Below are positions 18,820-28,792 of a stretch of DNA of 64,000 nt, in pieces. The stretch is from Rheinheimera sp. 1928-s. GTDB taxonomy: Bacteria > Pseudomonadota > Gammaproteobacteria > Enterobacterales > Alteromonadaceae. Below the pieces are notes generated by a model. The model made no database searches, was not told where the DNA came from, and was given only the letters and a program-made list of their open reading frames with translations. The position numbers and the translations under genes are program-made. How positions within the stretch are numbered: position 1 is the first letter of the stretch; each line of letters begins with the position of its first letter. The stretch lies in the NCBI RefSeq assembly GCF_029269265.1, contig NZ_JARIXP010000004.1, positions 248,001 to 312,000 of the forward strand, written 5' to 3'.

Positions 18820-20055
18820 TCAGGGTATTGATTTTAACCTACGTATAGATATTAAAGTTCGTCCGGCATAAACATATAGAAGGAAAAGCCTCAAAAATGA
18901 AGATAAAACAAATGACCAAGCCAAAGATGCCAATCCATAATGATCAATAAAAAGCAGCATAAGAAACAAATTAATCACAATGCAAAACAACATTATATCT
19001 CTCTGTAGCTTATACTTCTCACAAGCCGTAAGCACCACAGTGGAGAGTGAGGCGATATAGTTAAAAGAAACACCCAGCAGACACACGGTAAATATATAAT
19101 AGCAATTAGCTATATCAGAGTTATAAATGTACTCCAATATGACTTCACCAAAAAAATAAGCACCCATCATCAACAATGTAGACATAAAAAACAAAACGAT
19201 TGTTAAAACGACAAAGTAAGATATTGCTTTCTCAACCGAACTATTTGAAATGAGCTTAGAAAACTTGGGTAATATTACTTGAGAAAAACCTGTAACTACA
19301 GGAGTAAGAGCTAATGAAAGTTGCAATGAAGCAGCAAGAACAGCTGTATCGAACTCAGAAAGATACATACCGCTCATGATCCGCGACAAATTCAGGTTTA
19401 AATTAATCAGAAACAATCCAACACCAAGAGGAAATGCAAATTTAACAAACTCAAAATCACTACGATTTAGCATAAAAACATTGAAAAAACTTAAGCTAAC
19501 TAATTCCTCTTTAAGTTTTGGCAGCTCGAAAAATACGATAGAAGCAAAATGAAGAGAAGAAATAAAAAACAATATTTGCGTCAAGGTGAAACCTTGTTTT
19601 ATTAAAAAATAAACCAGAAGACCAGATAATAAACTTTTGAAAAAAAGCAACTTACTCTGATAGTTATGATTTTGATACTTTTGAAAATATGCATAACCAA
19701 TTTCACTAATAGACTCAAAAAACTTAATCGAAGAAATCAATAGGCACAAAACAAAGTAGTCTGGCTTCAATAAAAAACCTACAACCGAAACAAAAACCAT
19801 CGAAATAATAGAAAGAACAAATCGAACTTTCATATATTGAGATGTGTCATGATAAATAGAACTTGTGACAATCAACTGGCGAAAGCCAAGATTTGTGAGA
19901 AAGAATACTATTGTCGACAATGAAAAGAAAAAAGCATAAACACCTAAATCTTCCATTGTATAAAACTTACTTATCAATGAAAGCAAGATAACTTGGTAAA
20001 TAGCATTACTACCAACGCCGATAAACGTGCTTATTAACTTCCGGATGAAGTTCAT
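18820..20055 (-). CDS. wzx: Repeat-unit flippase (Wzx-like)
   Basis: The 411-residue membrane protein has about twelve hydrophobic segments and the polysaccharide-biosynthesis (MATE/MVF superfamily) N-terminus, MNFIRKLISTFIGVGSNAIYQVILLSLIS. It should flip the undecaprenyl-linked repeat unit to the periplasm for the Wzy at 23388. It is AT-rich, like the neighbouring genes up to about 25330. It overlaps the upstream glycosyltransferase by 4 nt. Confidence 0.87.
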   Translation of the reverse strand: MNFIRKLISTFIGVGSNAIYQVILLSLISKFYTMEDLGVYAFFFSLSTIVFFLTNLGFRQLIVTSSIYHDTSQYMKVRFVLSIISMVFVSVVGFLLKPDYFVLCLLISSIKFFESISEIGYAYFQKYQNHNYQSKLLFFKSLLSGLLVYFLIKQGFTLTQILFFISSLHFASIVFFELPKLKEELVSLSFFNVFMLNRSDFEFVKFAFPLGVGLFLINLNLNLSRIMSGMYLSEFDTAVLAASLQLSLALTPVVTGFSQVILPKFSKLISNSSVEKAISYFVVLTIVLFFMSTLLMMGAYFFGEVILEYIYNSDIANCYYIFTVCLLGVSFNYIASLSTVVLTACEKYKLQRDIMLFCIVINLFLMLLFIDHYGLASLAWSFVLSSFLRLFLLYVYAGRTLISIRRLKSIP

Positions 20056-21092
20056 TTATTTTCAAGACTATAAATATTTTTTAAAGCAGTAACTTGATTT
20101 TCGAAACTACATATTTCATTAACTTTCACAAACTGATCATTCACGTTATCATTGCGTGTAACGAAATGTTCAAATATCAATTGCGCACACCCCTCTGGAG
20201 TACTCGATAACTTAGTCAGCCCGATAGATTCAAGAGAAGGAATTCTCCTAGCTACACATGGCATTTCCATTCGCGAAATTTCTAATACGGACATTGGATT
20301 ACCTTCCCAACTCGCACTATGAAAATACAAATCGCTACTCATAACATCCTTCAATAAATTTTCCCTAGATAACCAACCACTACATCCTATACCATTATTC
20401 AGCAATTTATCTACGCTACTTTCATTACCGTCTCCAATCCAATAAAACTGTATAGACTGGTCTAATAATTTGATTTTATGATACGTATCAATGAAAAATT
20501 CAGCATCTTTTTGTGGACAGATCCTGCCGATCATAATTACTCGTTTAGTGTCGTTTTCCGGACGTTTCCACTTCAGGCTAATGTTAGAGTAGTTTGTCAA
20601 AAAAATATTATGCATCCTACTTCTAAAAATTTTCAAAACCAAATCATTTGCCAAATTAACTTCCCGAGGAGAACATCCGGCTACAGTCACTGGTTTAAGC
20701 GACAGCAATTTCTCTGCGTAGTAGAAAAATTTTCTTGTTGCTAAAGAGACATCAGTGCGCTCAAATGCGTAGCAATGAGGTGTATATATCAGTTTTTTAT
20801 AGAATGGAAACATCAATCTCCCGATAGCTCCAGCCATGGAAGAATGCAAATGAATATGTGTAGGTCTTATTTCTCTATAAATTCTGTAAATATCAATCAA
20901 ACCCGTGATATTCATTTTTATAAAATAACTTTTCACTAGGTTGTCAGGGTTAGACAGATTAATTTGGCAAGAGTCATCATTAGCAGCGATAAGAAAATGC
21001 TCAGCAAAGGAGCTATTTACTACATAGCTTTCCAACGCACTTATTATCCCACCACCATGAGATAATGATAAATGCAAAACTTTAGGCTTCAT
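20052..21092 (-). CDS. GT4 family glycosyltransferase
   Basis: The 346-residue GT-B protein begins MKPKVLHLSLSHGGGIISALESYV, with the glycine-rich acceptor loop. It has RVIMIGRICPQKDAEFFIDT at the start of the C-terminal Rossmann domain, then WIGDG and the donor-site segment SASWEGNPMSVLEISRMEMPCVA, in which EGNPMSVLE matches E-x7-E. HIHLHSSMAGAIGRL resembles the Fringe/CapM-type transferases that act on lipid-linked acceptors. It overlaps the upstream GT4 by 11 nt. Sugar specificity is unknown. Confidence 0.85.
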   Translation of the reverse strand: MKPKVLHLSLSHGGGIISALESYVVNSSFAEHFLIAANDDSCQINLSNPDNLVKSYFIKMNITGLIDIYRIYREIRPTHIHLHSSMAGAIGRLMFPFYKKLIYTPHCYAFERTDVSLATRKFFYYAEKLLSLKPVTVAGCSPREVNLANDLVLKIFRSRMHNIFLTNYSNISLKWKRPENDTKRVIMIGRICPQKDAEFFIDTYHKIKLLDQSIQFYWIGDGNESSVDKLLNNGIGCSGWLSRENLLKDVMSSDLYFHSASWEGNPMSVLEISRMEMPCVARRIPSLESIGLTKLSSTPEGCAQLIFEHFVTRNDNVNDQFVKVNEICSFENQVTALKNIYSLENK

Positions 21093-22248
21093 GATTTCTC
21101 TCCCTAACGGCTTTATAAAAAGCTTCTCTTCGCTTTTGTACTATTTCACCTTTGTAATCTTGGGATGTAATTAGGTTTTTCTTTGATTGAAGCTCCATTA
21201 CCTCCGGGTTACTACACAAATATTCAACCTTCGACGCTAATGCCTCAGCATTGTCAACTTCAACTATAAAATTCGAATCTAATAACTCAGAAACCCCACC
21301 TACATTTGTACCAACACAAGGAAGAGCGCGACTCATTGCTTCAATCATTACCCGAGGTAGGCCCTCTTGCCGTGATGGTAGTAAGAATATTTCAGCCTCA
21401 TCATAGTATTTTCTAATCGATGTTCGATCTGATATTTTTCCAACAAATTTTACTTGGTCTGAAACATCCAAATCTACTGCTAATTTTTCGAGGAATTCTT
21501 TATACTCACCGTCGCCAACAAATGTTACAAAACACAGAAAATTTCGCTTTTTTAGTATAGAAACCATTTCTAGAATCACATCTTGCGCTTTGTACAACTG
21601 GACCATCATTCCAATATTAAGCAGATGAACAGATGTTAATTTATCATAGACCCTTGATTTTTCCACGAACCACTCGTTACCCAAATTGAGACTTGTGTAA
21701 TTGGTGGTCAAATCACTACCTGGCGGATATCTTTTTTGCAAAGCAGACTTTGTAACATATGCCGCGCCTATCGCTCTTTTACATTGCCATTTCAAAAAGC
21801 TTGAATATAACTTTTGAAAGAAAATTCGGATGGGGTGCTTTACAGCTCCTTTGCTTAACTGGTCATGAGGATCAGCAACGACTTCCACTGCAAAAATTTT
21901 TCTCTTTAAGAGCAAAATTATCGAAAATATAAATGGTATTGTTCCTGGAGTTCTTAGAAAAACAGCGGTGTCATGCAGATCAATACTCCATAACAACTTT
22001 AATATAATTGGCATCTTAAATAAAAAGCTTTTAGGGCCCACATATCCTGGGACACCTACAAATGATGCATTTTTTCCAATGACGGATTGAGCACCATCAT
22101 CGGGATGATTAAATAAACGACCAACAATAGTGACAGTATCAAATTCGTTTAAGTATCGCTTCGCGAATAATTCATAATTAAGATGATATGAAGATGGGAT
22201 TCCGTGATTATCATAAAAACGCCCATCAAACACAACTAAAGCTTTCAT
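21082..22248 (-). CDS. GT4 family glycosyltransferase
   Basis: The 388-residue GT-B transferase has VHLLNIGMMVQLYKAQDVIL at the start of the C-terminal domain, then FVGDGEYKEFLEKLA and the donor-binding LLPSRQEGLPRVMIEAMSRA, where EGLPRVMIE fits E-x7-E, followed by PCVGTNVGGVSEL. It probably adds the second or third sugar of the repeat unit. It overlaps the pyruvyltransferase gene by 4 nt and the next GT4 by 11 nt, so the three are translated in a tight series. Confidence 0.87.
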   Translation of the reverse strand: MKALVVFDGRFYDNHGIPSSYHLNYELFAKRYLNEFDTVTIVGRLFNHPDDGAQSVIGKNASFVGVPGYVGPKSFLFKMPIILKLLWSIDLHDTAVFLRTPGTIPFIFSIILLLKRKIFAVEVVADPHDQLSKGAVKHPIRIFFQKLYSSFLKWQCKRAIGAAYVTKSALQKRYPPGSDLTTNYTSLNLGNEWFVEKSRVYDKLTSVHLLNIGMMVQLYKAQDVILEMVSILKKRNFLCFVTFVGDGEYKEFLEKLAVDLDVSDQVKFVGKISDRTSIRKYYDEAEIFLLPSRQEGLPRVMIEAMSRALPCVGTNVGGVSELLDSNFIVEVDNAEALASKVEYLCSNPEVMELQSKKNLITSQDYKGEIVQKRREAFYKAVRERNHEA

Positions 22249-23357
22249 TCTTCGTATCCTCTTTTGACACGCCGAATTATGCTAAGCATTAATTCCCTCT
22301 TTTCCAATATTGAATCTACACTTAAACTAATTTTTTTCCAGTATTCGCTGGAATCAGCCTTCAAATCATCAGCTTGCTTCTTCACTAAATTAGGATCAAA
22401 ACGTTTAAAGCCATGACAATACTCTGTGATACCAAGATCAGAGAACGCACCAAACCCCTTGCGTTCATAAGATAAATGTATCGAGGGACAACCTGAAATC
22501 ATACTCTGCAAGGAGCCGTGTAATCGAACAGAGATAACGACACCTCTATTTTCCGGATTATCAAGTACATCTTTGACTTTACGCAAAGACCCGTGCCAAC
22601 CCAGCTTTTTATAAAAGCTAACATCATTATTACCTCTTCCTTCACTTTGAATAAGGGGCTCCAAGCCAGGTATACTATTTTTTAGCTCCAACAATTTTTT
22701 AATATAATCTTCTTCACCATGCACACTAACAGCTCTCGCAATCAAATAAATTTTATCAAATTTATTTTCTATATTTGTAGCCTTATATGACATAGCCAAC
22801 TCTTGAACAGCTAAGTCAGGTACGCGAATTACGTTGTCTAAGTTTAACTCTTTAACGGTTAAATCATCCCTTGCGAAAATAACATCTAAACATTTCATTT
22901 TATTATGAATTAAAGCTCTCATTGGTCCTTTAAAAGGCCCTATACTTTGCGGCAAATATATAACTGGTGCAGTCTTTTGCCTACTAGCCCAGATAAGTTG
23001 TGGACCATGCGCTAAAAATGTTTTTAGACTCTCAATTAGAGTCCTGCCCCTCATGTAACCACCGCCCACAGCGAGAATGATTTCTTTCGGATTATCTGGC
23101 AAGTACCTTTCAAACAAATCTATTTTAATAAAAACATTCAATAAACTCTTGAATGCATAATTAATTTTCCCGAGAAGGCCTGAGTTAACAATCATTGGTT
23201 CATATATAGAATCAAACCCACTGAAGGATTTCTTATCCAAAGCAACTAATTTACTTATAGGACCTAAATTTGTCTCAACTCCAACTTCTTTTGTAAGCTC
23301 AACCAACAAACCATCACCACTATTTTTCGTACTGTATGAATGTAAAACTATCATCAA
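22245..23357 (-). CDS. Polysaccharide pyruvyl transferase family protein
   Basis: The 370-residue protein carries the N-terminal GDGLLVELT and the C-terminal VISVRLHGSLQSMISGCPSI, both hallmarks of the PS_pyruv_trans family (PF04230). The Arg-Leu-His-Gly element is the most conserved. These enzymes add a pyruvate ketal from PEP to a sugar of the repeat unit, giving the polymer extra negative charge. In this locus, together with uronate supply from Ugd and the epimerase, it predicts a strongly acidic EPS. The start is one of two adjacent ATGs at 23352-23357. Confidence 0.85.
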   Translation of the reverse strand: MMIVLHSYSTKNSGDGLLVELTKEVGVETNLGPISKLVALDKKSFSGFDSIYEPMIVNSGLLGKINYAFKSLLNVFIKIDLFERYLPDNPKEIILAVGGGYMRGRTLIESLKTFLAHGPQLIWASRQKTAPVIYLPQSIGPFKGPMRALIHNKMKCLDVIFARDDLTVKELNLDNVIRVPDLAVQELAMSYKATNIENKFDKIYLIARAVSVHGEEDYIKKLLELKNSIPGLEPLIQSEGRGNNDVSFYKKLGWHGSLRKVKDVLDNPENRGVVISVRLHGSLQSMISGCPSIHLSYERKGFGAFSDLGITEYCHGFKRFDPNLVKKQADDLKADSSEYWKKISLSVDSILEKRELMLSIIRRVKRGYEE

Positions 23358-23387
23358 TAAGCCACCTTAGGAGTCATGGTTATATAA

Positions 23388-24860
23388 TCAATTGTTACTT
23401 TTAACTATTTTTGGGCAACACAATAACACGATTAAAGGAACAGTTAGAAATCTAAATAAAAACTGAGAAACGACATTGCTATCAGACATAAGAAGTTGAA
23501 TAGAGAGGAGAACTAATACTGGGACAATCAAATTGTATACACCATCTTTTGGAAAAACTTTCGAGTAGCCATCAATCCAGGAGATTACAACCCCGAATAT
23601 GTAGAAAAAAGTTAACCCGAAAAATATACCAAAATTTATTACGAACTCTCCATAGCCGCCTGCAAGCAAAGTAGTGTAACTGCTATCAGTGAAACTGTAG
23701 TCACTCCAAAATATACCAGTCTTTTCTTTTATTGCAGTGACTGGTTTATTAGGCAACAAAAAGCCCGGCACAAACGAAACAGCGCCTGCAACCAAAGTCC
23801 TACCGTATGATAATGGATACTCGTCATTCCAGTATGTTTTCAGAATATATGACTGCACGTCTGCTCTTCCTGCATCCCTTACAAGAGCAAATTTTTCCGA
23901 GTCCTCTATATATTTCTGCTCAAATACCTGCGCTTTAATATCTTTATCCCATAGACCTTGCAACCCTTCAATACCGCCAAACTTATATAAACTATAGCTG
24001 GTCATAAACAGGAAAAAAATAGCACCTAGAGCTACCAACAACTTCAAACTTAGCTCTTTAACATTATTATGATATACAACAACAAACCAGAACAATGACC
24101 ATACAGTAGTGCTCCTACTGCCTCTCAAACCACCAAAAAGCATATTTAACAGAAACAAAAACACCAACAAAGAAACCAACACTTTAACATCTCGGGACCA
24201 AGACTTATCTTTGATAAATAAAACCAAATATATAGCAACTAAATTAGGAAGTGATTCTGAAAATGTAAATAAGAAACCGAAGCCATCGTATGGGTTATAA
24301 TTTTGTATGGAGTCCTCTAATCTTAACTCATATGCATTTAGATAACCGTCATACCCTCCCATTTTCACTAGAACGACAATCTGACATATAAGACAAAAAA
24401 CAATACCAACAATAAAAGGCATGTGCATTTTATTTGTGTCTATATGATAATTAAGTGGACGCCTAAAATTGACCTTTGTGCTTTTGCAACCAATCGCTGT
24501 AATAAAAAAACCTAACAAGCAAAGAATAGCCCAGCCTCCGACCCAGCCGCTCATTCCATCGGCCACTGGAATACTCGGCCAGTAATCCCATATTAATTGA
24601 TTAAACGGGACAATATAAAAAAAAGAGAATCCGAAAGCTAAAAATATCGACAAAGCTGAAAAATAACTTTTCCTACTATTCAATGTGTATAAGTTTTCAT
24701 ATAAAAAAACCACACCCAAAATTGTAACAGGAAAAAAAGACCATACCATACTAGCCCCCTCATCAATCAACCTGAAGAGTGTATATGATACAATTGCAAT
24801 AAAGCTAAAAATCAATAGAACCACATCTATTGATTTATTATCCTGCCTTATAAAACTCAC
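23388..24860 (-). CDS. wzy: Oligosaccharide repeat-unit polymerase (Wzy-like)
   Basis: The 490-residue protein has twelve or more hydrophobic segments and a large loop at about residues 290-400 containing RDAGRADVQSYILKTYW and LAGAVSFVPGFLLPNKP. This layout is that of the oligosaccharide repeat-unit polymerase (O-antigen polysaccharide polymerase) family. It should join flipped units in the periplasm. Polymerases are poorly conserved, so the call rests on topology, loop motif and the lack of another candidate between wzx and the epimerase. The gene is AT-rich. Confidence 0.78.
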   Translation of the reverse strand: MSFIRQDNKSIDVVLLIFSFIAIVSYTLFRLIDEGASMVWSFFPVTILGVVFLYENLYTLNSRKSYFSALSIFLAFGFSFFYIVPFNQLIWDYWPSIPVADGMSGWVGGWAILCLLGFFITAIGCKSTKVNFRRPLNYHIDTNKMHMPFIVGIVFCLICQIVVLVKMGGYDGYLNAYELRLEDSIQNYNPYDGFGFLFTFSESLPNLVAIYLVLFIKDKSWSRDVKVLVSLLVFLFLLNMLFGGLRGSRSTTVWSLFWFVVVYHNNVKELSLKLLVALGAIFFLFMTSYSLYKFGGIEGLQGLWDKDIKAQVFEQKYIEDSEKFALVRDAGRADVQSYILKTYWNDEYPLSYGRTLVAGAVSFVPGFLLPNKPVTAIKEKTGIFWSDYSFTDSSYTTLLAGGYGEFVINFGIFFGLTFFYIFGVVISWIDGYSKVFPKDGVYNLIVPVLVLLSIQLLMSDSNVVSQFLFRFLTVPLIVLLCCPKIVKSNN

Positions 24861-24875
24861 ATTTCACCTTAGTAG

Positions 24876-25334
24876 TTATATACGTTTTACTATTCTACTT
24901 AACGCGGGAACGATTTCATTTTCAAGCCTAACATCACCACAAATAACCGATGACGTATATACTGTTACATTATTCAGGTGAGGGTAACAGCCTCTGTTCA
25001 CACCTAATGTTACATTCTGATAAATAACATTTGTCCCCTCTAAAACAACACCTTCACCTATTACGATTCCCAACGGATGCGGCATGATTACGGAGCCTTC
25101 AATTTTGCACCTTGGATTAATATCACAACCAAATAAAAAATAACTAATTAGCCAGAGAAACCTACCCAAAACTCGGAAAACGCTACCTAAGTTGTATATA
25201 TAGGAATAAAGCCTGTATGCTACCAGCAGTAGATAGCCCGGAGTCATTAACACTTGGAACAGAGCAAAACGACTTTTATATTTATAAAATGATACATAAC
25301 ATTTATAATCTGCAATAAACTTAAAGTTAGCCAT
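24876..25334 (-). CDS. Serine-acetyltransferase-like (CysE/hexapeptide) O-acetyltransferase, short
   Basis: The 152-residue protein resembles the serine acetyltransferase branch of left-handed beta-helix enzymes. An amphipathic N-terminal part with hydrophobic helices comes first, then HPLGIVIGEGVVLEGTNVIYQNVTLGVN with the usual catalytic His. After YTSSVICGDVRLENE the sequence ends in EIVPALSRIVKRI, about 20 residues earlier than most relatives and without the usual closing hexad coils. The 3' end may be worn or frameshifted. In EPS loci such proteins O-acetylate a sugar rather than serine. It is 5 nt downstream of the epimerase. Confidence 0.72.
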   Translation of the reverse strand: MANFKFIADYKCYVSFYKYKSRFALFQVLMTPGYLLLVAYRLYSYIYNLGSVFRVLGRFLWLISYFLFGCDINPRCKIEGSVIMPHPLGIVIGEGVVLEGTNVIYQNVTLGVNRGCYPHLNNVTVYTSSVICGDVRLENEIVPALSRIVKRI

Positions 25335-25339
25335 CTACA

Positions 25340-26347
25340 TTAATACCTACGATACCAATTCACAAAGTTGTTAATTCCCTCTTGTAATTCAGTGTTCGGT
25401 CTAAAACCAACTGCAATCTCCAGACTACAGACATCAGCAAAAGTTGTCACAACATCACCATCTTGCATTGGTAAATAGTGTTTGTTCGCTTTTTTCCCTA
25501 GAGCATTCTCAATACAATTTATAAAATACTCTAGAGCTACCGGTTTATTATTACCTATATTATAGAGTTTATAAAAATGCGCCCCATCTGCTAACGTTTC
25601 ATTATTCACAGCTGCTGTCGGTACAACATCCTGAATACGGACAATACCTTCGACAATATCATCAATATACGTAAAATCTCGCTGCATTTTGCCATTATTG
25701 AATACCTTGATAGGCTGATCATTTTCGATGGCGTTGGTAAATAAAAAGGGAGCCATATCTGGACGACCCCAAGGGCCATAAACAGTAAAAAACCGCAGAC
25801 CCGTAGTTGGTAGCTGATATAAATGGCTATAGGTATGCGCCATTAACTCATTTGCTTTTTTGGTGGCTGCATAAAGTGATATAGGATGGTCGACTCTGTC
25901 ATCTTCAGAAAATGGGATTTTTTCCTGATTACCATAAACCGAGCTACTAGAAGCGTATACCAAGTGTTCAACTTTGTTGTGGCGGCACCCTTCCAGTATA
26001 GTCATCATGCCAACCAGGTTTGAATCTACATAAGCCATTGGGTTATCTATGGAATAACGTACGCCAGCTTGCGCAGCCAGATGTATTACGCGCTGAAATT
26101 GTTCAGTAGCAAACAATGAAGCTATGCCTTCTCTGTCAGCTAAGTCCATTTTCAGGAAACGAAAATTGTCTTGCTTATCACGTTCAGTAAGCAAGTCTTC
26201 AATACGTTTTAAACGCGCCAATTTTAAGTTTGGGTCGTAATAGTCGTTTAAGTTATCTAAGCCAATAACATCATGGCCTAGTAAGGCTAATTCTTCTGCT
26301 ACACGGCTACCAATAAAACCTGCCGCTCCTGTAACCAAATACTTCAT
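25340..26347 (-). CDS. NAD-dependent nucleotide-sugar epimerase (UDP-glucuronate 4-epimerase type)
   Basis: The 335-residue extended SDR enzyme has GAAGFIGSRVAEEL at the NAD site, HLAAQAGVRYSIDNP, the catalytic Ser in YASSSSVYG and the Y-x3-K of SLYAATKKANELMA. Length and motifs such as GLDNLNDYYDPNLK match the UDP-glucuronate 4-epimerase (Cap1J/LpsL) group. It lies 3 nt downstream of ugd copy 2, which makes UDP-GlcA, so UDP-galacturonate is the likely product. The GC content is back near the background level here, unlike the genes that follow it. Confidence 0.88.
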   Translation of the reverse strand: MKYLVTGAAGFIGSRVAEELALLGHDVIGLDNLNDYYDPNLKLARLKRIEDLLTERDKQDNFRFLKMDLADREGIASLFATEQFQRVIHLAAQAGVRYSIDNPMAYVDSNLVGMMTILEGCRHNKVEHLVYASSSSVYGNQEKIPFSEDDRVDHPISLYAATKKANELMAHTYSHLYQLPTTGLRFFTVYGPWGRPDMAPFLFTNAIENDQPIKVFNNGKMQRDFTYIDDIVEGIVRIQDVVPTAAVNNETLADGAHFYKLYNIGNNKPVALEYFINCIENALGKKANKHYLPMQDGDVVTTFADVCSLEIAVGFRPNTELQEGINNFVNWYRRY

Positions 26348-26350
26348 AGT

Positions 26351-27730
26351 TTAAACACCAGATACTTTTAAAGTATCACCACGGCCTATCGCATAATAAG
26401 CCAGACCATTACGATGCACTGTTGCAGGCTCAAATAAATTCCTGCCATCAAAAATAACGGCATCACTGATATTTTCTTTTACAGCGCTAAAATCTGGCGC
26501 ACGGAAGTTTTTCCATTCAGTACAAATCACCAACGCATCGGCTTTATTAATTGCGGCCTCTTTAGTGCCACATAACACTAAGTCAGCTCTGTTACCGTAA
26601 ATACGTTGAGTTTCTTCCATAGCCTCAGGGTCGTAGGCTTTGACTGTAGCGCCTGCCAGCCATAAGTTTTCCATTAATACCCGGCTTGAAGCTTCACGCA
26701 TATCGTCGGTATTAGGTTTAAAAGCCAGGCCCCACAAGGCAAAGGTTTTACCTTTCAGAATATCTTTAATTTCGCCTTTAGCCGCTTGCTGCCAAACGCC
26801 GTAATGCTTGCAGATCAATTCAAACAGTTTGTATTTCTGCTTGTCGTTTACTTGCTCCACCGCGTTCAGAATTTTTGACTCGTAACCATACTGCTCGGAT
26901 GTGCGGGCTAAAGCCTGTACGTCTTTAGGGAAACAGCTACCACCATAACCACAACCAGGGTAGATAAAGTGGTAACCGATACGGGGGTCTGAACCAATAC
27001 CTTTTCGCACGTTTTCGATATCGGCCCCTACCCGCTCGGCTATATTGGCCATTTCGTTCATAAAGCTGATTTTGGTGGCTAACATGCAGTTGGCGGCGTA
27101 TTTGGTCAGTTCAGAACTGCGCACGTCCATTACTATCACTTTGTCGTGGTTGCGGTTAAAAGGTGCATAGACCTCGCGCATTATGTCTTCGGCAAATTTA
27201 GAGCTGGTGCCTATCACTATACGATCTGGCCTCATGCAATCGGCAACTGCAGCACCTTCTTTTAAAAATTCAGGGTTTGACACCACGTCGAATTCAGCTT
27301 TAAAGCCACGCTCGTTTAAAACCTGCTGAATAACAGCTGTGACTTTGTCTGCGGTGCCTACAGGCACGGTGCTTTTATTGACTACCACTTTATAAGTTTG
27401 CATCAGCTGGCCGATGGTTTTCCCTACAGCCATTACATACTGTAAGTCAGCCGAACCGTCTTCGTCTGGTGGTGTGCCTACTGCTATATAAATGACTTCA
27501 GCATGCTGCACTGCTTCTTCAGCGCTGGTGGTAAAACGCAAATTGCCCTGGCTGACATTGGTTTTAACCACGTTTTCCAGACCTGGTTCGTAGATTGGGA
27601 TAACGCCTTGCTTTAAACCGTCAATTTTGGCCTGATTTACATCTGCACAAATAACGTCGTGGCCCACATCAGCCAAACAAGCGCCAGTAACCAGGCCAAC
27701 ATAGCCTGTACCAAAAATGCTAATTTTCAT
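26351..27730 (-). CDS. ugd: UDP-glucose 6-dehydrogenase (copy 2)
   Basis: The 459-residue protein has the same domains as copy 1: [27 protein letters not shown], the catalytic Cys of [13 protein letters not shown] and [20 protein letters not shown]. Most residues are shared with the copy at 5917-7281, with changes scattered through the protein and a different C-terminus. Many DNA differences are silent, so the duplication or acquisition is not recent. It feeds the adjoining epimerase with UDP-GlcA. Confidence 0.96.
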   Translation of the reverse strand: MKISIFGTGYVGLVTGACLADVGHDVICADVNQAKIDGLKQGVIPIYEPGLENVVKTNVSQGNLRFTTSAEEAVQHAEVIYIAVGTPPDEDGSADLQYVMAVGKTIGQLMQTYKVVVNKSTVPVGTADKVTAVIQQVLNERGFKAEFDVVSNPEFLKEGAAVADCMRPDRIVIGTSSKFAEDIMREVYAPFNRNHDKVIVMDVRSSELTKYAANCMLATKISFMNEMANIAERVGADIENVRKGIGSDPRIGYHFIYPGCGYGGSCFPKDVQALARTSEQYGYESKILNAVEQVNDKQKYKLFELICKHYGVWQQAAKGEIKDILKGKTFALWGLAFKPNTDDMREASSRVLMENLWLAGATVKAYDPEAMEETQRIYGNRADLVLCGTKEAAINKADALVICTEWKNFRAPDFSAVKENISDAVIFDGRNLFEPATVHRNGLAYYAIGRGDTLKVSGV

Positions 27731-27780
27731 TCCCTTTCCTTTCTATCTATATGGCTTTTAAACCCGCCATACTTTGCTTT

Positions 27781-27808
27781 CCGGGCGGAGATAAACCCCG
27801 CCCCTACG
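27781..27808. repeat. REP-like GC-rich palindrome
   Basis: CCGGGCGG and CCCGCCCC-TACG flank a 9-nt A-rich loop between galU copy 2 and ugd copy 2. The same pattern (GTAGGG-C-GG...CCGCCCG read on one strand) occurs twice in opposite orientations at 52455-52537. It may also act as a transcript stabiliser or attenuator here. Confidence 0.5.
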
Positions 27809-27859
27809 TTATGCTCGCCTGATTTTTCGGACAGAGATAAACACCAAACCTACATCAGA

Positions 27860-28792
27860 TCAGGCAATTAAACTCAGTTGAGTACCTGTAACGACCTTTT
27901 TTAGCAGTGCCGCAAAATCGGCGCCTAGTTTTGGGTCTTTTAAGGCGTAATCTACTATAGCCTCCAAATAACCTAATTTACTGCCGCAGTCGTGGCTTCG
28001 CCCCACTATGCGGTAGGCTTCCATAGCTTCTTCGGTTAGCAGTTGGGCTAAAGCGTCAGTTAACTGTATTTCATCGCCAGCGCCAGGTTGAGTGAAGCTT
28101 AAAATTTCCATGACGGTAGGGGATAAAACATAACGCCCGGTGATAGCCATATTGGAAGGCGCGTCGTCTGCATCTGGCTTTTCAATCATAGCTTTCAAAC
28201 TGACCGAATGCCCTGCCTCTATCTGCTGGCCTGATAGGTCGACAATACCGTAGCTGCTGACTAAATCACGTGGCACTGGTTCTACCATAATCTGGCTGGC
28301 GCCGCTTTGTTCGTAGCGGTTGATCATGGCTTTGAGATTGTCTTGTTTTAAGTTGCTGCGGTATTTGTCGATGAGTACGTCGGGTAATAACACTGCAAAA
28401 GGTTCTTTACCTACCACTGGAGCCGCACACAAAATGGCATGGCCAAGGCCCAGGGCCTGATGTTGGCGCACAGAAATTACCGTTACGTTTTTAGGATTAA
28501 TACAGCGAACTTCTTCCAGTAATGAACGTTTTACCCGCTTTTCCAGCTGGGTTTCTAATTCAAAGCTGGTGTCAAAGTGGTTTTCGATGGAATTTTTACT
28601 GCTATGCGTGACCAATACTATTTCGGTAATACCAGCGGCAGCGGCTTCTTCAATCACATACTGGATTAAAGGTTTATCTACCACAGGCAGCATTTCCTTT
28701 GGTATTGCTTTGGTTGCAGGTAACATGCGGGTGCCAAGACCTGCAACAGGAATAACAGCTCTGGTTACCTTACGAAATTCAGACGGTTGCAT
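27860..28792 (-). CDS. galU: UTP-glucose-1-phosphate uridylyltransferase (copy 2)
   Basis: This 310-residue enzyme matches copy 1 residue for residue over its N-terminal half and has the same [25 protein letters not shown] signature. Differences cluster in the middle ([14 protein letters not shown] in place of [14 protein letters not shown]) and at the C-terminus ([13 protein letters not shown]). It heads the galU-ugd-epimerase series of the second locus and is divergent from lapG. Confidence 0.96.
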   Translation of the reverse strand: MQPSEFRKVTRAVIPVAGLGTRMLPATKAIPKEMLPVVDKPLIQYVIEEAAAAGITEIVLVTHSSKNSIENHFDTSFELETQLEKRVKRSLLEEVRCINPKNVTVISVRQHQALGLGHAILCAAPVVGKEPFAVLLPDVLIDKYRSNLKQDNLKAMINRYEQSGASQIMVEPVPRDLVSSYGIVDLSGQQIEAGHSVSLKAMIEKPDADDAPSNMAITGRYVLSPTVMEILSFTQPGAGDEIQLTDALAQLLTEEAMEAYRIVGRSHDCGSKLGYLEAIVDYALKDPKLGADFAALLKKVVTGTQLSLIA

